Below are positions 1 through 11,642 of a DNA stretch of 64,000 bases, in pieces. Numbering within the stretch: position 1 is the stretch's first letter; every line of letters starts with the position of its first letter. The stretch is from the NCBI GenBank assembly GCA_032622095.1, contig CP136068.1, positions 182,718,796 to 182,782,795 of the forward strand. The letters are read 5' to 3'. This DNA is from Siphonodentalium dalli. Lineage: Eukaryota; Mollusca; Scaphopoda; Gadilida; Siphonodentaliidae. The translations under genes and the position numbers were made by a program. A model generated the notes under the pieces. It was not told the origin of the DNA and did no database searches. It worked only from the letters and a program-made list of their open reading frames with translations.

Positions 1-338
1 CTTATATTTATATACATTTGGCGAAAAAGCCACTTTTGTAAATTTATTTAAATCGAAAAGTCTATCGTGACAAGATCAGCCCAAAATACCCAATAGCACC
101 CTTGGCAAAAGTTAATAGGAACAATTTCTCTTCATATTGAAACCCGATGATGTATTAAGTCAGTCCTGCGCGAGTCCAAATGCGCCCAAAACATTACGCG
201 TTCGTCTTTCCAAACCTAATGACGTATCGATGGTGTTATTAGCTTGGTGTTATGAGGCGTTGCGCATTCACCGAGAAATAACTGCAACTAGCCACGTGGA
301 CGCCGACCAATAAGAATGCTGGATTTAGTGATGACAAC
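1..338. other. No gene seen
   Basis: This is AT-rich sequence without a convincing coding frame, splice-bounded exon or repeat partner elsewhere in the window. Confidence 0.5.
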
Positions 339-754
339 ACTTAGGGTACGTTCATACACTGGCAAGTTTGCACGGTGTGGTTTGCAGACATTTTGTCGTA
401 GAAAACGATATGGTGCCATGATATGAACGGAAACAAGCACATAAAGTGCATCTGTGCCACAGCTAACTTCGTGCGAAGTAAAATCTCTGTAGTTTCACTA
501 GTAACCATGCTACCGTACTTTTCCTGTAAATATCATGCAATTATCTCGCAAGAATAAATCATACAGGTATTTGAAGGCACATTCCAATAACACTGTTACA
601 AGTGGAATTAGATAAATGTTACTTCTCATGTCTTTCACTTTGGTAAAGATGCATGTTATGTGTACGGTTCCGTTCATATTCTGTCACCATGTGGTTTCCT
701 ATGACGAAATGCCCACAAAAAACATACTGTGCAAACTTGCCAGCGTACCCTTAG
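339..754. mobile_element. MITE with about 90-bp inverted ends (TWAGGGTACG)
   Basis: The sequence from about 340 to 433 is matched, reversed and complemented, by 668-754. Both arms carry TTAGGGTACG or TAAGGGTACG, then CTGGCAAGTTTGCAC, and end inward in a shared ATATGAACGG. The interior is about 230 bp of AT-rich DNA with no transposase. I could not find a clean target duplication. The terminal word resembles that of the larger elements at 22005 and 37182, but the interiors differ, so a common family is only a possibility. Confidence 0.7.
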
Positions 755-864
755 TGTGTAAATATATGATAATAACGTACTACGATATTCGAAAACGTAC
801 TCCTTCCAAGGCCATGAGATGTAGATATATAATTAGAATATACAATTATATTATAGGTGAATAA

Positions 865-1275
865 TAGCAACCACCCCAGTGGGTGTTTATACCTAAATGC
901 ATGTGAATTATGACGTCATATAATTTTTCTATATTTCTATACCAAGAGTGAAAATAGCGTGTATGCTTTTTCGTAAATTTCACACGTGACTTCCGGGAGG
1001 TTACTGCGCAGAATCCAGCAGAAACTGATCGAAGAATTACGTTTTCTTCACTTCAACTTCAACACAATCGACTGTTAGTAACGGTGTTCTGAGTTAGGAG
1101 AGCAGCGTGCTCCGAAGACAACCGAGACGGAGGAATTTACATACAAGTACAACAACAACAACGATTGCCGATGATCACTTTTTAATTGTCCTCACTGAGT
1201 CATTCAGAGACTCAATCAAATAATAGATTAATCGAGGATTAATCACAGCCTTTCTAGTCTGATAACATGGCATTC
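865..1275 (+). repeat. Dispersed repeat, copy 1 of a direct pair
   Basis: It begins TAGCAACCACCCCAGTGGGT and matches 3396-3735 in the same orientation. Shared blocks include TGCATGTGAATTATGACGTC, GACTTCCGGG, GCGCAGAATCCAGCAGAAAC, GGAGGAAT, a CAACAACAAC run and GAGGATTAATYACAGCC. Similarity is patchy towards the 3' end and the second copy is shorter. No terminal inverted repeat is obvious. It may be a SINE or a decayed transposon. Confidence 0.75.
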
Positions 1276-1919
1276 GGTAAAATATTACCGTGGCACAGTT
1301 TGTGATTAGCCATCTCGATTGTAAACAAATCTTCTACTCGAAATTTGTAAATTAAAAAAACAAATCAAATGTGCATGTGCGATAATCAATATCATCCATG
1401 AACATGACCCAACCCGGACACACATACCAAATCTCATTCACATCCATTGAGAAACAACGAAGAAGTGCGACATTACCGGCAATACCGGTACACTTTTATT
1501 TAGAGCCGGCATCGGCGTCGACAAACACTTTATATACACCGATTTCTCCACTACAAGGTCAAGGCCCCACATGGCACGAAATTGAAAAATCAACGAGTGA
1601 TTGATCTGTGTTTCATGTAATTTGCAACAATGAATATTGTTTTGAGGATTTTATGGATTATTGTGTACCACAGATACACGAAGACTAGGCAATTCAATGT
1701 TAAGTGTATTCAATTTCATGACATCATGTGTAAACTGTGACATGATTGTGACATGATTATTGCACTTTCACTTTCGACAGGACCTTGGAGGCATTGTTGA
1801 ATTTGTTCTCTAATCTGACATCAAAGGTTGCACAGGTATTTGCTTATCATTAATTTAATCATTTGATTTAGGACTGAAAAAGAATTGTTTCTGTTTTCAA
1901 ATTGAAAAGATCAATCGTA
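1276..1919. other. No gene seen
   Basis: AT-rich unique-looking DNA. The short open frame at 1398-1604 has no family signature and no splice context. Confidence 0.5.
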
Positions 1920-2314
1920 CTGCCCTGCTGGACAAAACAAGTGTCCATTGGCACCGCGGTGTGTTTGGCGTTCGGCAGCGGTTTCAGAGTTTGTAACTGC
2001 AGTTGAGCACCGCGGCCGAGCGGCAAGTACACCATGGCCGACCGTCAAGTACACATGTACACCATGGCCGAAAAGCAACTACATGTACAATGGGGCCGAA
2101 TGGCATGTACACCGTGGTTAGATTTCTGGTTTATATTGTCTTTTTTCAGTTTAATGAATGCACACAGCGGCAACTACACCATGGTCGAATGGCAAATACA
2201 CCGCGGCCCAATTGTAGTTAGCTGGTGGAGCCGCTGTGTAGTTGCATTTCGGCCGCAGTGGCAATGCTAAGCGCACCGTGGTTAAGTGGACACTTGTTTT
2301 GCCCAGCAGGGTAG
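1920..2314 (+). mobile_element. MITE with TA target site, copy 1
   Basis: The ends are inverted repeats of about 28 bp: CTGCCCTGCTGGACAAAACA on the left, and on the right a block that reads CTACCCTGCTGGGCAAAACA when complemented. They are flanked by TA at 1918-1919 and 2315-2316, as expected for a Tc1/mariner-type insertion. The interior is a run of degenerate units of about 20-30 bp built on CACCRYGGCCGAAHGGCAA. These make small open frames that are not genes. An inverted relative lies at 4792-5141. Confidence 0.85.
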
Positions 2315-2352
2315 TACATGTGTATTCAGTTCAAATTCATACAGATATCTTT

Positions 2353-3062
2353 CAGACTTTCATGTTTACAAAATGTAGGCGCGCATAGTCCCGCTCGCTG
2401 CGTTTTGGCCAGCCGCGCGGTTTCTATCAAGATAAAATAAACAGCGGAAATACATTCATAAATGTTGCGTAAATTGAATTAGTTTACTCACGATGGATGT
2501 CCATTGAAACTCTTTGATGGTTTAACACTGCTTAATCCACTATCCATAAGCACAAGTGAATGTTACACACTGTGTTTTCATATTGTACATGCTCCTATAT
2601 TAATTGTAATTCATAATTATTAATAAGGAATTAATTTAATACTCCGATTCAATGCTGACGAAATAAATACAGAAACATCTCCCGGCCACGTGGTCTCGCT
2701 TTGATTTTCGAGGAATTTATGTGACGTCATAAGCCATACATAGAAATCGTTCAAATGTATTTTTAGCTTCGAATCATTCAGTCTCAGACAGATAGTGCAT
2801 TTGACACTTCACATCGTGTGACGTCAAAAAACTTAAACTGCCAATAATCGTGGCACGAGGGATCACCTTTTGATGAATGCCGACAATGAATGTTGGTTTT
2901 GGAGAATTCATTTGATATTTTGCTACAACATTCAAGCTGTTTCTTTATACTTGTACGCTCTCCGTATTTGGCCTAGGCGCGCAATTGATCGCTCACTGGT
3001 TTTCAATTTTAGCTGCGCGATGGTGCGCAAGAGCGATCGCGCGCCTCAAAAATTAAAGTCTG
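2353..3062 (+). mobile_element. MITE with 6-bp target duplication, copy 1
   Basis: The element starts CAGACTTTCATG and ends ATTAAAGTCTG, so the termini are inverted. GC-rich subterminal blocks follow (AGGCGCGCATAGTCCCGCTC and GAGCGATCGCGCGCCT). The 6 bases before it (ATCTTT, 2347-2352) are repeated exactly after it (3063-3068). An inverted second copy at 5492-6100 has a different 6-bp duplication, which fixes both ends. There is no transposase. A 6-bp duplication is known for superfamilies such as IS3EU and Dada, but the family cannot be assigned here. Confidence 0.9.
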
Positions 3063-3277
3063 ATCTTTCTGTTGATTCCAACGTTAACACTATTACTTAA
3101 TATTTTTACCACTTTAGAGGGCGTTCTTTATTAGATGAACATTATTTTACCCACACGTCATGATTCCATGATTTTAAGGTGAAGTTGAACAGAAGCGAGC
3201 GCTAAGCTTTGTTTTCATTAACGCATGCTCACACCAGGACGGTGTGGTAATAATAGTAATAGCATGATTTTGTCGGG

Positions 3278-3394
3278 CACCTTGGTTTCTTTACAGCCCT
3301 CCAGGAATGATTAACTCCGTCTCGGGTCTATAAATAGGCCCTCGGGCTGTTAATCATTCCTGTCGGGTCCAGGTGCTACCACGGCCGAGTACTA
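3278..3394. repeat. Imperfect palindrome
   Basis: CAGGAATGATTAAC at 3302-3315 pairs with GTTAATCATTCCTG at 3349-3362. The outer flanks GGGCACCTTGG and CCAGGTGC also pair loosely. The loop holds TATAAATA. It is probably a small foldback element. No target duplication was recognised. Confidence 0.6.
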
Positions 3395-3395
3395 G

Positions 3396-3735
3396 TAGCA
3401 ACCACCCCAGTGGGTGTTTATACCTAAATGCATGTGAATTATGACGTCATATAATTTTTATATAATTTTTATATATTTCTATATACCATGAGAGAAATTA
3501 CCGTGTACGTTTATTTGTGAATTTAACACTGTGACTTCCGGGTGGTGACTGCGCAGAATCCAGCAGAAACTACAGGGTGCTCCAATATAACGGAGGAATA
3601 TGCAGACAACAACAACAACTGATCAAATTCATTCCCAGATTCTAGAATGTACCCGACTTTCAAGTTTAGCCTATTCAGTTCTTTCTGAGGATTAATTACA
3701 GCCTTTTCATCTGATAAAAATCATTGGTATATCAT
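3396..3735 (+). repeat. Dispersed repeat, copy 2 of a direct pair
   Basis: Same-orientation match to 865-1275, sharing the 5' block, the CCAGCAGAAACT block, a CAACAACAAC run and GAGGATTAATTACAGCC. It has an extra ATATAATTTTT repeat near the 5' end and lacks part of the middle of copy 1. Confidence 0.75.
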
Positions 3736-4269
3736 TAGCATAATAATTGATTACCCCCCGTCAAGCGACCGTCCTGTCAGTGTCATCCGGCTTACGGCAG
3801 TTACTTGATCGGAAATTACTTCCGTATATCCCATAGACCGATAAGGCCTTCACCTTCGCTTCATGGCAAACAATTTTCACAAATGTACGAGTGTACGTAG
3901 ATTAATTAATCGCTTGATTTCGTGACAATCGACAGTTACTGCGTTAGGCTTCACTGTAAACTGTTACAGACAACAATGATCAAGATTCCAGAATCATTCA
4001 ATCAACCAAAAAGTTCGAAGTTCAAAGAAAGATAAAAAAAATGAAAGAACGAATTCTGTGTTACGTGTATATTGTAAATTGTGATACTAAAATTGTAGTA
4101 TGTTTCCTAGTTACCATCTTCAACTTAAGTTCAAGGAATTGATATCTGATGAGGATTCTTGTGGAGTTGTGAACACAACAGCACAATGCGTGCTCCTGGA
4201 GGTATTTTTCTCCAAATCAAAGATTTTTTTAAAGGTAGGTCTGTTTGCTTTAAATTAAAAATTAAATTT
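3736..4269. other. No gene seen
   Basis: Mixed-composition DNA without a supported gene. A short block near 3930-3990 faintly resembles the 3' part of the repeat at 865-1275. Confidence 0.4.
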
Positions 4270-4791
4270 TGATTATTATTTCATTTAATCATTTTTGATC
4301 ATTTGACAATTTGTCGTGGTCATTCGTTGGTCATCAGTGTCACAGTCAGTGTGTTTGTCGTCATTCGTGTTTGGTTGTCGTCTGTCGTTTTTCGTCCTTG
4401 GTAGTTTGTCGTCGTGTTTATTGTTGGTTACACATAATTTTGAAACCTGCAGGCCTGGGTCGATGTGTTTGTCATCAAGACATTTTTCGTCATCGATCAT
4501 TCGACATCGTGTTCATCTTTGGTTGTTTGTTTTTCGTCATCAGTAATTTTTCGTCATCGATTGTTCGACATCGTGTTAGTCGTTGGCCATTTGTTTTTCG
4601 TCATCAGTCATTTTTTGTCATCAGTCGGTATTTTTCTTCGTTGTTGTTTGTTGCCATTTGCCATCGTCAACCTCGCCATTTATCTGTCATTTGCCACCAT
4701 TCGTCAGCCGGTGTGTTTTTTCGTTAGTTGTTTTTCATCATCGGTCATTTGTTCATCGGTTGTTTTTCGGAAATTCTGTCTGTGTGTGGGA
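4270..4791. repeat. T-rich degenerate short tandem repeat
   Basis: The stretch is made of slipped, diverged copies of words such as TTTTTCGTCATC, GTTCGACATCGTGTT and GTCATTTG. This low complexity opens several overlapping frames on both strands (F/V/S/R-rich peptides). They are composition artefacts, not proteins. Confidence 0.75.
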
Positions 4792-5141
4792 CCACTTAAC
4801 TGCGGTGCGGTTAGCATTGCCACCGCAGCTGAAATTCAACTACACCGCGGCACCACCGGCTAACAGTTGGGTCGTGATGTAATTGCCATTCGGCATGGTG
4901 TATTTGCCACGGTGTACTTTCATCAAACTGAAAAAAGACAATACAAACCAGAAATGTAACCACGGTGTACATGCTATTCGACCGTAAGGGTAGTTGCCTT
5001 TCGGCCGCAGTGAACTTGCCGTTTGGCCGCAATGTACTTGCCGTTCGGCTGCGGTGCTCAACTGCAGTTACAAACTCTGACACCGCAGCCGAACAGCAAA
5101 TACATCGGTGCCAATGGATACTTGTTTTGTCCAGCGGGGTA
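4792..5141 (-). mobile_element. MITE with TA target site, copy 2 (end-truncated)
   Basis: Reverse-complement relative of 1920-2314. It shares GACAATAYAAACCAGAAAT, the degenerate CGGCCGCAGTG units and the right end CTTGTTTTGTCCAGCGGGG. The terminal repeat on the low-coordinate side is missing beyond CCACTTAAC, so this copy is truncated or diverged there. Confidence 0.75.
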
Positions 5142-5149
5142 CATGTATT

Positions 5150-5480
5150 GTATGTCTACTTTGATCCCGGAAATGGGCGGGTCCAATTTCATGAGTGACC
5201 ATGTCCTTGACCATGACCTCGCTCATATACATGTAGGTACATAGAACTTCTGTCTCTGTGTGTTATAGACTTGAAAACTGCACGACTGATCGGACTAAAA
5301 TTTGGTATTAATGTACCAAAGGCCTACTTTGATCCCGGGAACTATATGGGTGGGTCCAATTTCATATGCGACTGTGTCCTTGACTGCGACCTCGATATAT
5401 ACTTAAATACATTGTACATGTATACCGGTTGGCAACGTTGTTCCATAAAGAGCCCGGATGAAGTCAGGCACATCAGATAA
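5150..5480. repeat. Direct duplication, possibly decayed Helitron interior
   Basis: Two units about 170 bp apart share CTACTTTGATCCCGG, GGGTCCAATTTCAT and TCCTTGAC..GACCTCG. The block TAGACTTGAAAACTG followed by AAAATTTGGTAT resembles the 5' internal part of the Helitron-like elements at 10190-11093 and 51514-52150. That link is an inference from short matches. Confidence 0.45.
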
Positions 5481-5491
5481 GTGTACCGGTA

Positions 5492-6100
5492 CAGACTTTC
5501 ATTTTTGAGACGCGCGATCGCTCTTGCGCACCATCGCACGGCTAAAACTGAAAACCAGCGAGCGATCGATTGCGCACCTAGGCCAAATACAGAGAGCGAA
5601 CCTGATAACGCTATTATCAGTGTCTACCCAGACGAGGTCACACGGTGTGACGTGTCAAATGCACTATCTGTCTGAGACTGAATGATTCGAAGCTAAAAAT
5701 ACATTTCTATGTACCGGTATGGCTTATGACGTCACATAAATTCCTCGAAAATCAAATCGAGACCACGTGGCTGGGAGATGTTGATATTTATTCTGTCAGC
5801 TTGGAATCTGAGTATTAAATTGATTCCTTATTAATTATTATGAATTACATTTAATATAGGAGCATGTAGAATATAAAACATAGTGTGTAACATTCACTTG
5901 TGCTTATGGATAGTGGATTAAGCAGTGTTAAACCATCAAAGAGATTCACTGGACATCGATCGTGAGTAAACAAATTCAATTTACGCGGCATTTATGAATG
6001 TATTTCCGCTGTTTATTTTATCTTGATAGAAACCGCGCGCCTGGCCAAAACCCAGCGAGCGGGACTCTGCGCGCCTACATTTTCTAAAAATGAAAGTCTG
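5492..6100 (-). mobile_element. MITE with 6-bp target duplication, copy 2
   Basis: Reverse complement of 2353-3062. It begins CAGACTTTCATTTTTGAGAC, ends CTAAAAATGAAAGTCTG, and lacks about 100 bp present in copy 1. The flanks are CCGGTA at 5486-5491 and CCGGTA at 6101-6106, a perfect 6-bp duplication. Confidence 0.9.
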
Positions 6101-6318
6101 CCGGTATACATGTATGTGTACATGTACATATGTACATGTAATAAGTAATAATTTAGAAATAACAGTTACCAAATTATGAAAGTTTCCTCAATAATATCCT
6201 AATAGTATACATGTAGAATAATGATCATATTAAGAATGCGTTATTTTCCGCAAAACACTTTGTGTGAGCAGAGCGTTTGTATATATACAGCATGTAAATA
6301 GTGAGCGATAAGCAAAAC

Positions 6319-6380
6319 ACCGTGGTGATTGATTAGGTTGAGAGTGATTCATGGTGACCCATTCAACACCAAAATCGGAG
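6319..6380. repeat. Solo fragment like the subterminal repeats of 59718-62885
   Basis: AACACCGTGGTGATTG, GAGAGTGATTCATGGTG and CCCATTCAACACC resemble the CACGGTG/GTGATTCACGGTG blocks near the ends of the 3.2-kb element further along. There is no terminal repeat here, so it is a fragment at best. Confidence 0.4.
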
Positions 6381-7884
6381 ATTTAGCTTATTAAATGGCT
6401 ATACCGGTAATGCGGTATGTTGTAAATAAGTTCATGATTCCACTGAATTGTAGGGGCTATGAATCATTGCTGCCTTATCGTAGCGAAAATTTGATATAAC
6501 CCTGTCTTTACTAAATGGATTCTCCCACCAAGTAAAAAAGAATTTATTTGAATGATCTATTATTCATTCAGAGGGGTGTTCAGGAAATGCAAGCAGATGA
6601 CAACAGACTAACAGATAATACATACATGTACATGTGTAGAAGGATATCTATTAATTGGTTGGAAATGTTCAGAAAAGTTCAACAAACGACTTTATCTGAA
6701 CACTTCCCACAACATCTACTTGTCAATAAGCATTTAGTAAATGAAGGGTTAATATATGATTCTCAATAGAACTAGAGGTGGGCGGTCCCCAAGTCTGAAT
6801 TTAGTGTGGCTGACATTTGCGGAATGAGGTCCCCAGAGGGCTAGCATCACCAAATTCACCCTCTGGGAACCTCATTCAGCTTAGGCCTCTCTGTATGGGA
6901 GGCATTGGGTCAGATTCCACAGTTGAAGTTGGTGATGTTCAGCCATTAATTACTTTGATTATGCGATTTAACTTGGATTAAATTAAATTTTAATTGGAAA
7001 TACCCATGATCAGTGTGTTGGTGAACTGCTTGGTGAACTTTCAAGCACCGTACATCTATAAAATGGCTTTGTTGATGTCAAATGATCCAATATTCCCAAT
7101 ATTCAATAAATTGTGACCTACAAAACTTGAAAATATAAGGGTACATGTAACATAACTTGCTGAATGCTGATATAAGCCCAAGTTGCCAGGAAATGATATG
7201 GGGGCCATTGGTTCATTTCTTTCACCTTTCATATGCTTCAGAACAACCAAACAGCCCCCATTTTAGGTTTACTTTAAAAAGTACCCCCAATAGTCACAAT
7301 GGGGTACCCCCCCCCCCTCACTCAAACCTATCACCTCTGTCCCCCAAAATGTCCCCAAATTAGCCTAATCTAAAGGCGTGAAATAACGGTGGTATTTCTA
7401 ACAAAATTTCATATACATGTATATGCAGTGGGGGTTTACTCGGTGTTGAGTGTTTTGCTTATCGCATACTCTTTACATACATGTAGATGTACTGTTTGTT
7501 TACATAAGATGACGTTTGCTTACATACAATGTAACACAAAGTACTAACATAACAACATGCTGAAATTAATGTGATACATGTATTTATGATTGGTATAAGA
7601 ACAAGGTTTGTTTATAATATTAATTCTGTTTATGGCGGTTTTAACGGATGTTTTAACAGCTATACCCAGCGCCAACACTTACCCAATCTTTAAAAAGATC
7701 CTCATGGAAATATATCATAATTTTCTTCAACGTCTGGTGTGACAACCCGCTAATACCTGTAGGACTGTAGACCATGTATCATAACCTAACGGCATGTATC
7801 GTAACTCCACCGCAGTGACCGTTTCCATACTGCTGTCATTGCCAATTCATTAAAAGCGACACATCACATATTCATTATTTAATA
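6381..7884. other. No gene seen; one hairpin and a C-run
   Basis: Apart from the hairpin at 6822-6877 and a C-run near 7308, I see no supported gene. The short open frames at 6548-6769 and 7157-7363 have no domain, splice context or repeat partner. Confidence 0.4.
6822..6877. repeat. Hairpin with 19-bp arms
   Basis: GAATGAGGTCCCCAGAGGG pairs with CCCTCTGGGAACCTCATTC (18 of 19 positions) around an 18-base loop. It is a small foldback element or a transcribed stem-loop. Nothing decides between these. Confidence 0.65.
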
Positions 7885-9450
7885 GCTCAACGACGTCCAT
7901 GTGTGCGTGTGTGTGTCCGTCAACAATTTCCTTTGGCGCGGGCTACAGGTCGTACCTTTGGTCTGATCTTTATCAAATTTGTCATGAATGTTGACATTGA
8001 CATGTAGATGGGAACAGGTCATTTTGGGTCATTGGCCAAAAAACATGGCGACTGACAGCCATCTTGGATTTCAAAATTAAATCGATTGGCGCGGTCTACA
8101 TGTCTTACTGTTTGTCTGATCATCATGAAATTTATCATGGATGTTAACGAGTCATTTTGTGGTTGTTCCACCAAAAAACATGGCTCTTTGCATGACTAAA
8201 TCCTTTGGCGCGGGCTACAGGTCGTAGCTTTGGTAGGATCTTCATGAAATTTGTCATGAATGTTAACAATGACATGTAGATTGGAAAGAATCCTTTTGGG
8301 GTCATTCGGACAAAAAACATGGCCGCTGGCAGCCATCTTGGATTTCAAAATTAAATCGATTCGCGTGGTCTACAGGTCATACTGTTCGTCTGATTATCAT
8401 GAAATTTGTCATGGATGTTAATAATGACAGGCAGATGGGAACGAGCCATTTTGGGGTCGTTCGGCCAAAAAAACATGGCCACCAGCAGCCATCTTGGATT
8501 TTACTCTTTGCATGACTAAATCCTCTGGCGCGGGCTACAGGTCGTAGCTTTGGTCGGATCTTCATGAAATTTGTCATTGGTGTTAACAATGACATGTAGA
8601 TGGGAACGAGCTGTTTTGTGGTCATTCGGCCAACATACATCTTGGATTTTACTCTTTGCTTGACTAAATCCTTCAGCACAGGCTCTAGGTTGTACATTTG
8701 GTCATATCATTATGATATTTGTCATCGCTATTGACATGTAGATGACATGTAGATGTGAACGAGTCATTTTGGGGTAGTTTGACCAAAAAACATTGCCACC
8801 AGCAGCCATCTTTGCATGACTAAATCCTTTGGCACAGGCTACAGGTCCTTAATTTGGTCAGATCATTATGAAATTTGTCATGAATGTTGATGTTGACATG
8901 TGGATGAGAGTGAGTCATTTTGGGGTCATTTGGCCAGAAAACATGGCCGACAGCGGTCATCTTGGATTTCAAAATGCAATCCATTAGTACGGGCCACAGG
9001 TCGTATCTTTTGTCTGATCATTATTAAATTTGTCATGGATGTTAAAATGGACATGTAGATGGGAAATGAGTAATTTTGGGGTTTTTTCGACCAAAAACAT
9101 GGCCGCCAGCAGCCATCTTGGATTATACTCTTTGCATGACTAAATTCTTTGTCAAGGGCTACAAGTCGAATCTTTGGTCCAATCATCATGAGATTTGTAA
9201 TGGATGTTAACAATTACATGTACCGTTGGAAAAGGATCATTTTGAATTCAACCAAGAAACCTGGTCGCCAGCAGCCATCTTGTATTTTACTCTTTACATG
9301 ACTAAATCCTTTGACACGGGCTACAGGTCGTATCTTTTGTCGGATCATCATGAAATTTGTGAAGGATGTTAACAATGACATGTAAATAGGAAGGAGTCTT
9401 TTTTGTGTCATTTGGCAAAAAAACGATGGTTGTCGCGGCCATCTTGGATT
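7885..9450 (+). repeat. Diverged tandem array, unit about 155 bp, 10 units
   Basis: The anchor word (TTTGGCGCGGGCTACAGGTC and variants) recurs at about 7931, 8085, 8203, 8360, 8523, 8671, 8827, 8983, 9148 and 9309. Each unit continues with a TCATGAAATTTGTCATG-like block, GACATGTAGATGGGAA, CATTTTGGGGTCATT and GCCATCTTGGATT. Two junction types partly alternate (AAAATTAAATCGATT and CTTTGCATGACTAAATCCT), which hints at an older two-unit repeat. The minus-strand frames at 8377-9484 are by-products. Confidence 0.9.
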
Positions 9451-9689
9451 TTAATCTTTGCATAACTACATGTAGGCCTTTCAACTTTCCACATTCCTAA
9501 TCGCTCCATTAACTGTAACACATGAAATTATTCCCTTTCCTCATTGAGCTACAGTGTCATTGACACTTTCATAATTACATTTCAGTCAATTCACATTTTC
9601 AGCTGCATATACATGTATACTGGTATGTGAACCAATTTCATCATTACAGAAATTGCAAATTCCTCGTTGATTCCATCATCTCAACATTT

Positions 9690-10110
9690 CATTAAAGTGA
9701 GACTTTATGTTCACACATCGATTCATTCAGGCAACATTTTTTTTCCATTTCTACACTGGTCATTGCATTGATCGTCTTCAATGGGAATAATCTATAATTA
9801 TATATATATGTATATCATTGTTAACTATTAAAGTGACATTTCTCTTCCTCCCAATCGATATTGCATTAAAATGACGCTTCATATTCATTACACTTCATTC
9901 AATAATTTCTGTTTCTACATCACTTATTGCATTGATTGCCTTCAGGTAAGGTAAACTATGTCCGACTCAAATATTAAAGTGACGCATCATATTCACTACA
10001 CTTTATTCAATAATTTCTTTTTCTACATACCGGTAGTTTACACGTATTGCATTGATTGCCTGGAGCTAAGGTAATCTATGTCCGACTCAAATAATACAAA
10101 TATTAGAGGC
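9690..10110 (+). repeat. Degenerate tandem repeat, about 125-150 bp unit
   Basis: About three units share ATTAAAGTGACG, CACTTYATTCAATAATTTCT, TTGCATTGATTGCC and CTATGTCCGACTCAAAT. The last two are the closest pair. Confidence 0.7.
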
Positions 10111-10149
10111 ATTCCATTTCCATCCATTAATTCTAAGGAAACTTCTGCT

Positions 10150-10152
<3 letters not shown>

Positions 10153-10189
<37 letters not shown>
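10153..10189. repeat. (TA)n microsatellite
   Basis: An uninterrupted run of alternating T and A directly next to the 3' terminus of the Helitron-like element at 10190. Confidence 0.95.
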
Positions 10190-10190
<1 letters not shown>

Positions 10191-11093
10191 TAGAAGGTGA
10201 CCCGACTTCGTCCGGGCTTTGACCTTGAATTGTCTATTTTGAAGGCCAAGGTCAAGTGGGGTCACGATTTGACCCGTCCAAAACACAGTGCCCGCACAAA
10301 AGTACCCGACAAAAGTACCCGTCGAAATCCATCCGGTTTTACCCGATTTGACCTTGAATTGACCATTTTGAAGGTCAGGTGGGGTCAAACACCAACACCC
10401 CAAAAATGGTGGAAATCGGCCCAGCGGATACCGGGAAATCGGCCCAGCGGATACCGAGATACCCTATGCATCAAATTTCGTCCGTAAAAATCCGCCAGTT
10501 TAACCCGATTTGATTTCCACTGAAGTATATAAACGCGCCTCATATACACACGCTCATTAATTATCAAGTTTCAACGTAAAGATAAATTACCATCGGTGCC
10601 CGAGATATCGCCAAGACGTCTGAAACAGTCAAATGCATCGGCAGGTTAAGAGTTAACGTGATCTAACTTTATGACCTCTAACGACGTCATAGAAGTTACG
10701 CATTGTTTTTACCCTGATAGAAGATCGTACCACTTCTTCTTAATAATTGAGGCAGATAACTAAAACGGATACATACATATTATATATCGTTGGAAAGATG
10801 AAGCCACACAGATTCTAACCGTGCAAATTATATGACTGGCAATTTATTATTCGCGCTATATCGAATCGATTTGTGAGCACCGAACTGAAATATATTAGCG
10901 CAAAACGGCTTAAAAACAGATTTGACATCGGCACGTGAAAAGTTGACATCGCACGGACAAATAAATATGCCTATGTTCGTCGCCGGCCGAAAATACCCTA
11001 AAATACCAAATTTCATCGAAATTGGCTTAGTCGTTTTTGAGTCCATCGATTACACACAAACAAACACACTGATCTTTCAAAATATATAATAGA
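10190..11093 (-). mobile_element. Non-autonomous Helitron-like element
   Basis: Read on the minus strand, it begins TCTATTATATATTTTG at 11093 and ends near 10190 with CCCGGACGAAGTCGGG, a GC-rich hairpin, then TCACCTTCTAG. TC at the 5' end, a hairpin about 10 bases before CTAG, and insertion between A (10189) and T (11094) without duplication are the known marks of Helitrons. The 5' terminus and interior match the unit at 51514-52150. No Rep/helicase frame is present, so it would need a helper. Confidence 0.85.
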
Positions 11094-11119
11094 TATATAT
11101 ATATATGTATATATACATA

Positions 11120-11642
11120 CAGGGTACTACATGTGCTACACCACTCGGAGAAATGTCTGTGTCATCACACTAAAATACCATGTTAGAACTTGAATTGATA
11201 TATTCGTAATCGTATATAGTCACCAATAGCCGGGTTACTACCGTAGTACCTGACATTGCCTGTCTATTGAACTATTCAAACCCAAACAGGCCTGGTTGAT
11301 TTCACTGTGGGATGATGGTTCACTTCCATCCTCAAGCTACTTTTCTTTTCTGACGTGCAGGGGTAGATATGCTTGAGGCCCCACCACAGTTAAATTCGCA
11401 CCAGGTTCTCAGCTATTATTATCTTATGTTCGAACTTTACTCATATGTTTGGACTGATCATAACCATGAATTCAATGCTGGGTTTGAATAGTTCACTAGA
11501 TGGGCAATGTCCGTTACTACGGTAGTAACCCGGCTATTGGTGACTATATACGATTACGAATATATTAATCCAAGTTCTAGCATGGTATTTGTGTGACGAC
11601 ACAGACATTTCTCCGAGTGGTGTAACACATGCTGTACCCTGT
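11120..11642. mobile_element. MITE with about 160-bp inverted ends
   Basis: The left arm (CAGGGTACTACATGTGCTAC, TCGGAGAAATGTCTGTGTC, CAATAGCCGGGTTACTACCG, to about 11278) is mirrored by the right arm from about 11486 to CCCTG at 11642. TA flanks both ends, suggesting a TA target site. The centre is about 200 bp without coding potential. Confidence 0.85.

Noticed and set aside
4311-4882. Overlapping 76-138-codon frames
   Set aside because: They arise from a T-rich degenerate repeat with low-complexity F/V/S/R-rich translations on several frames.
1920-6100. One large inverted segmental duplication joining both MITE pairs
   Set aside because: Both families are inverted individually, but their order is the same on each side. 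A single inversion would reverse the order, and the 6-bp duplications show separate insertions.
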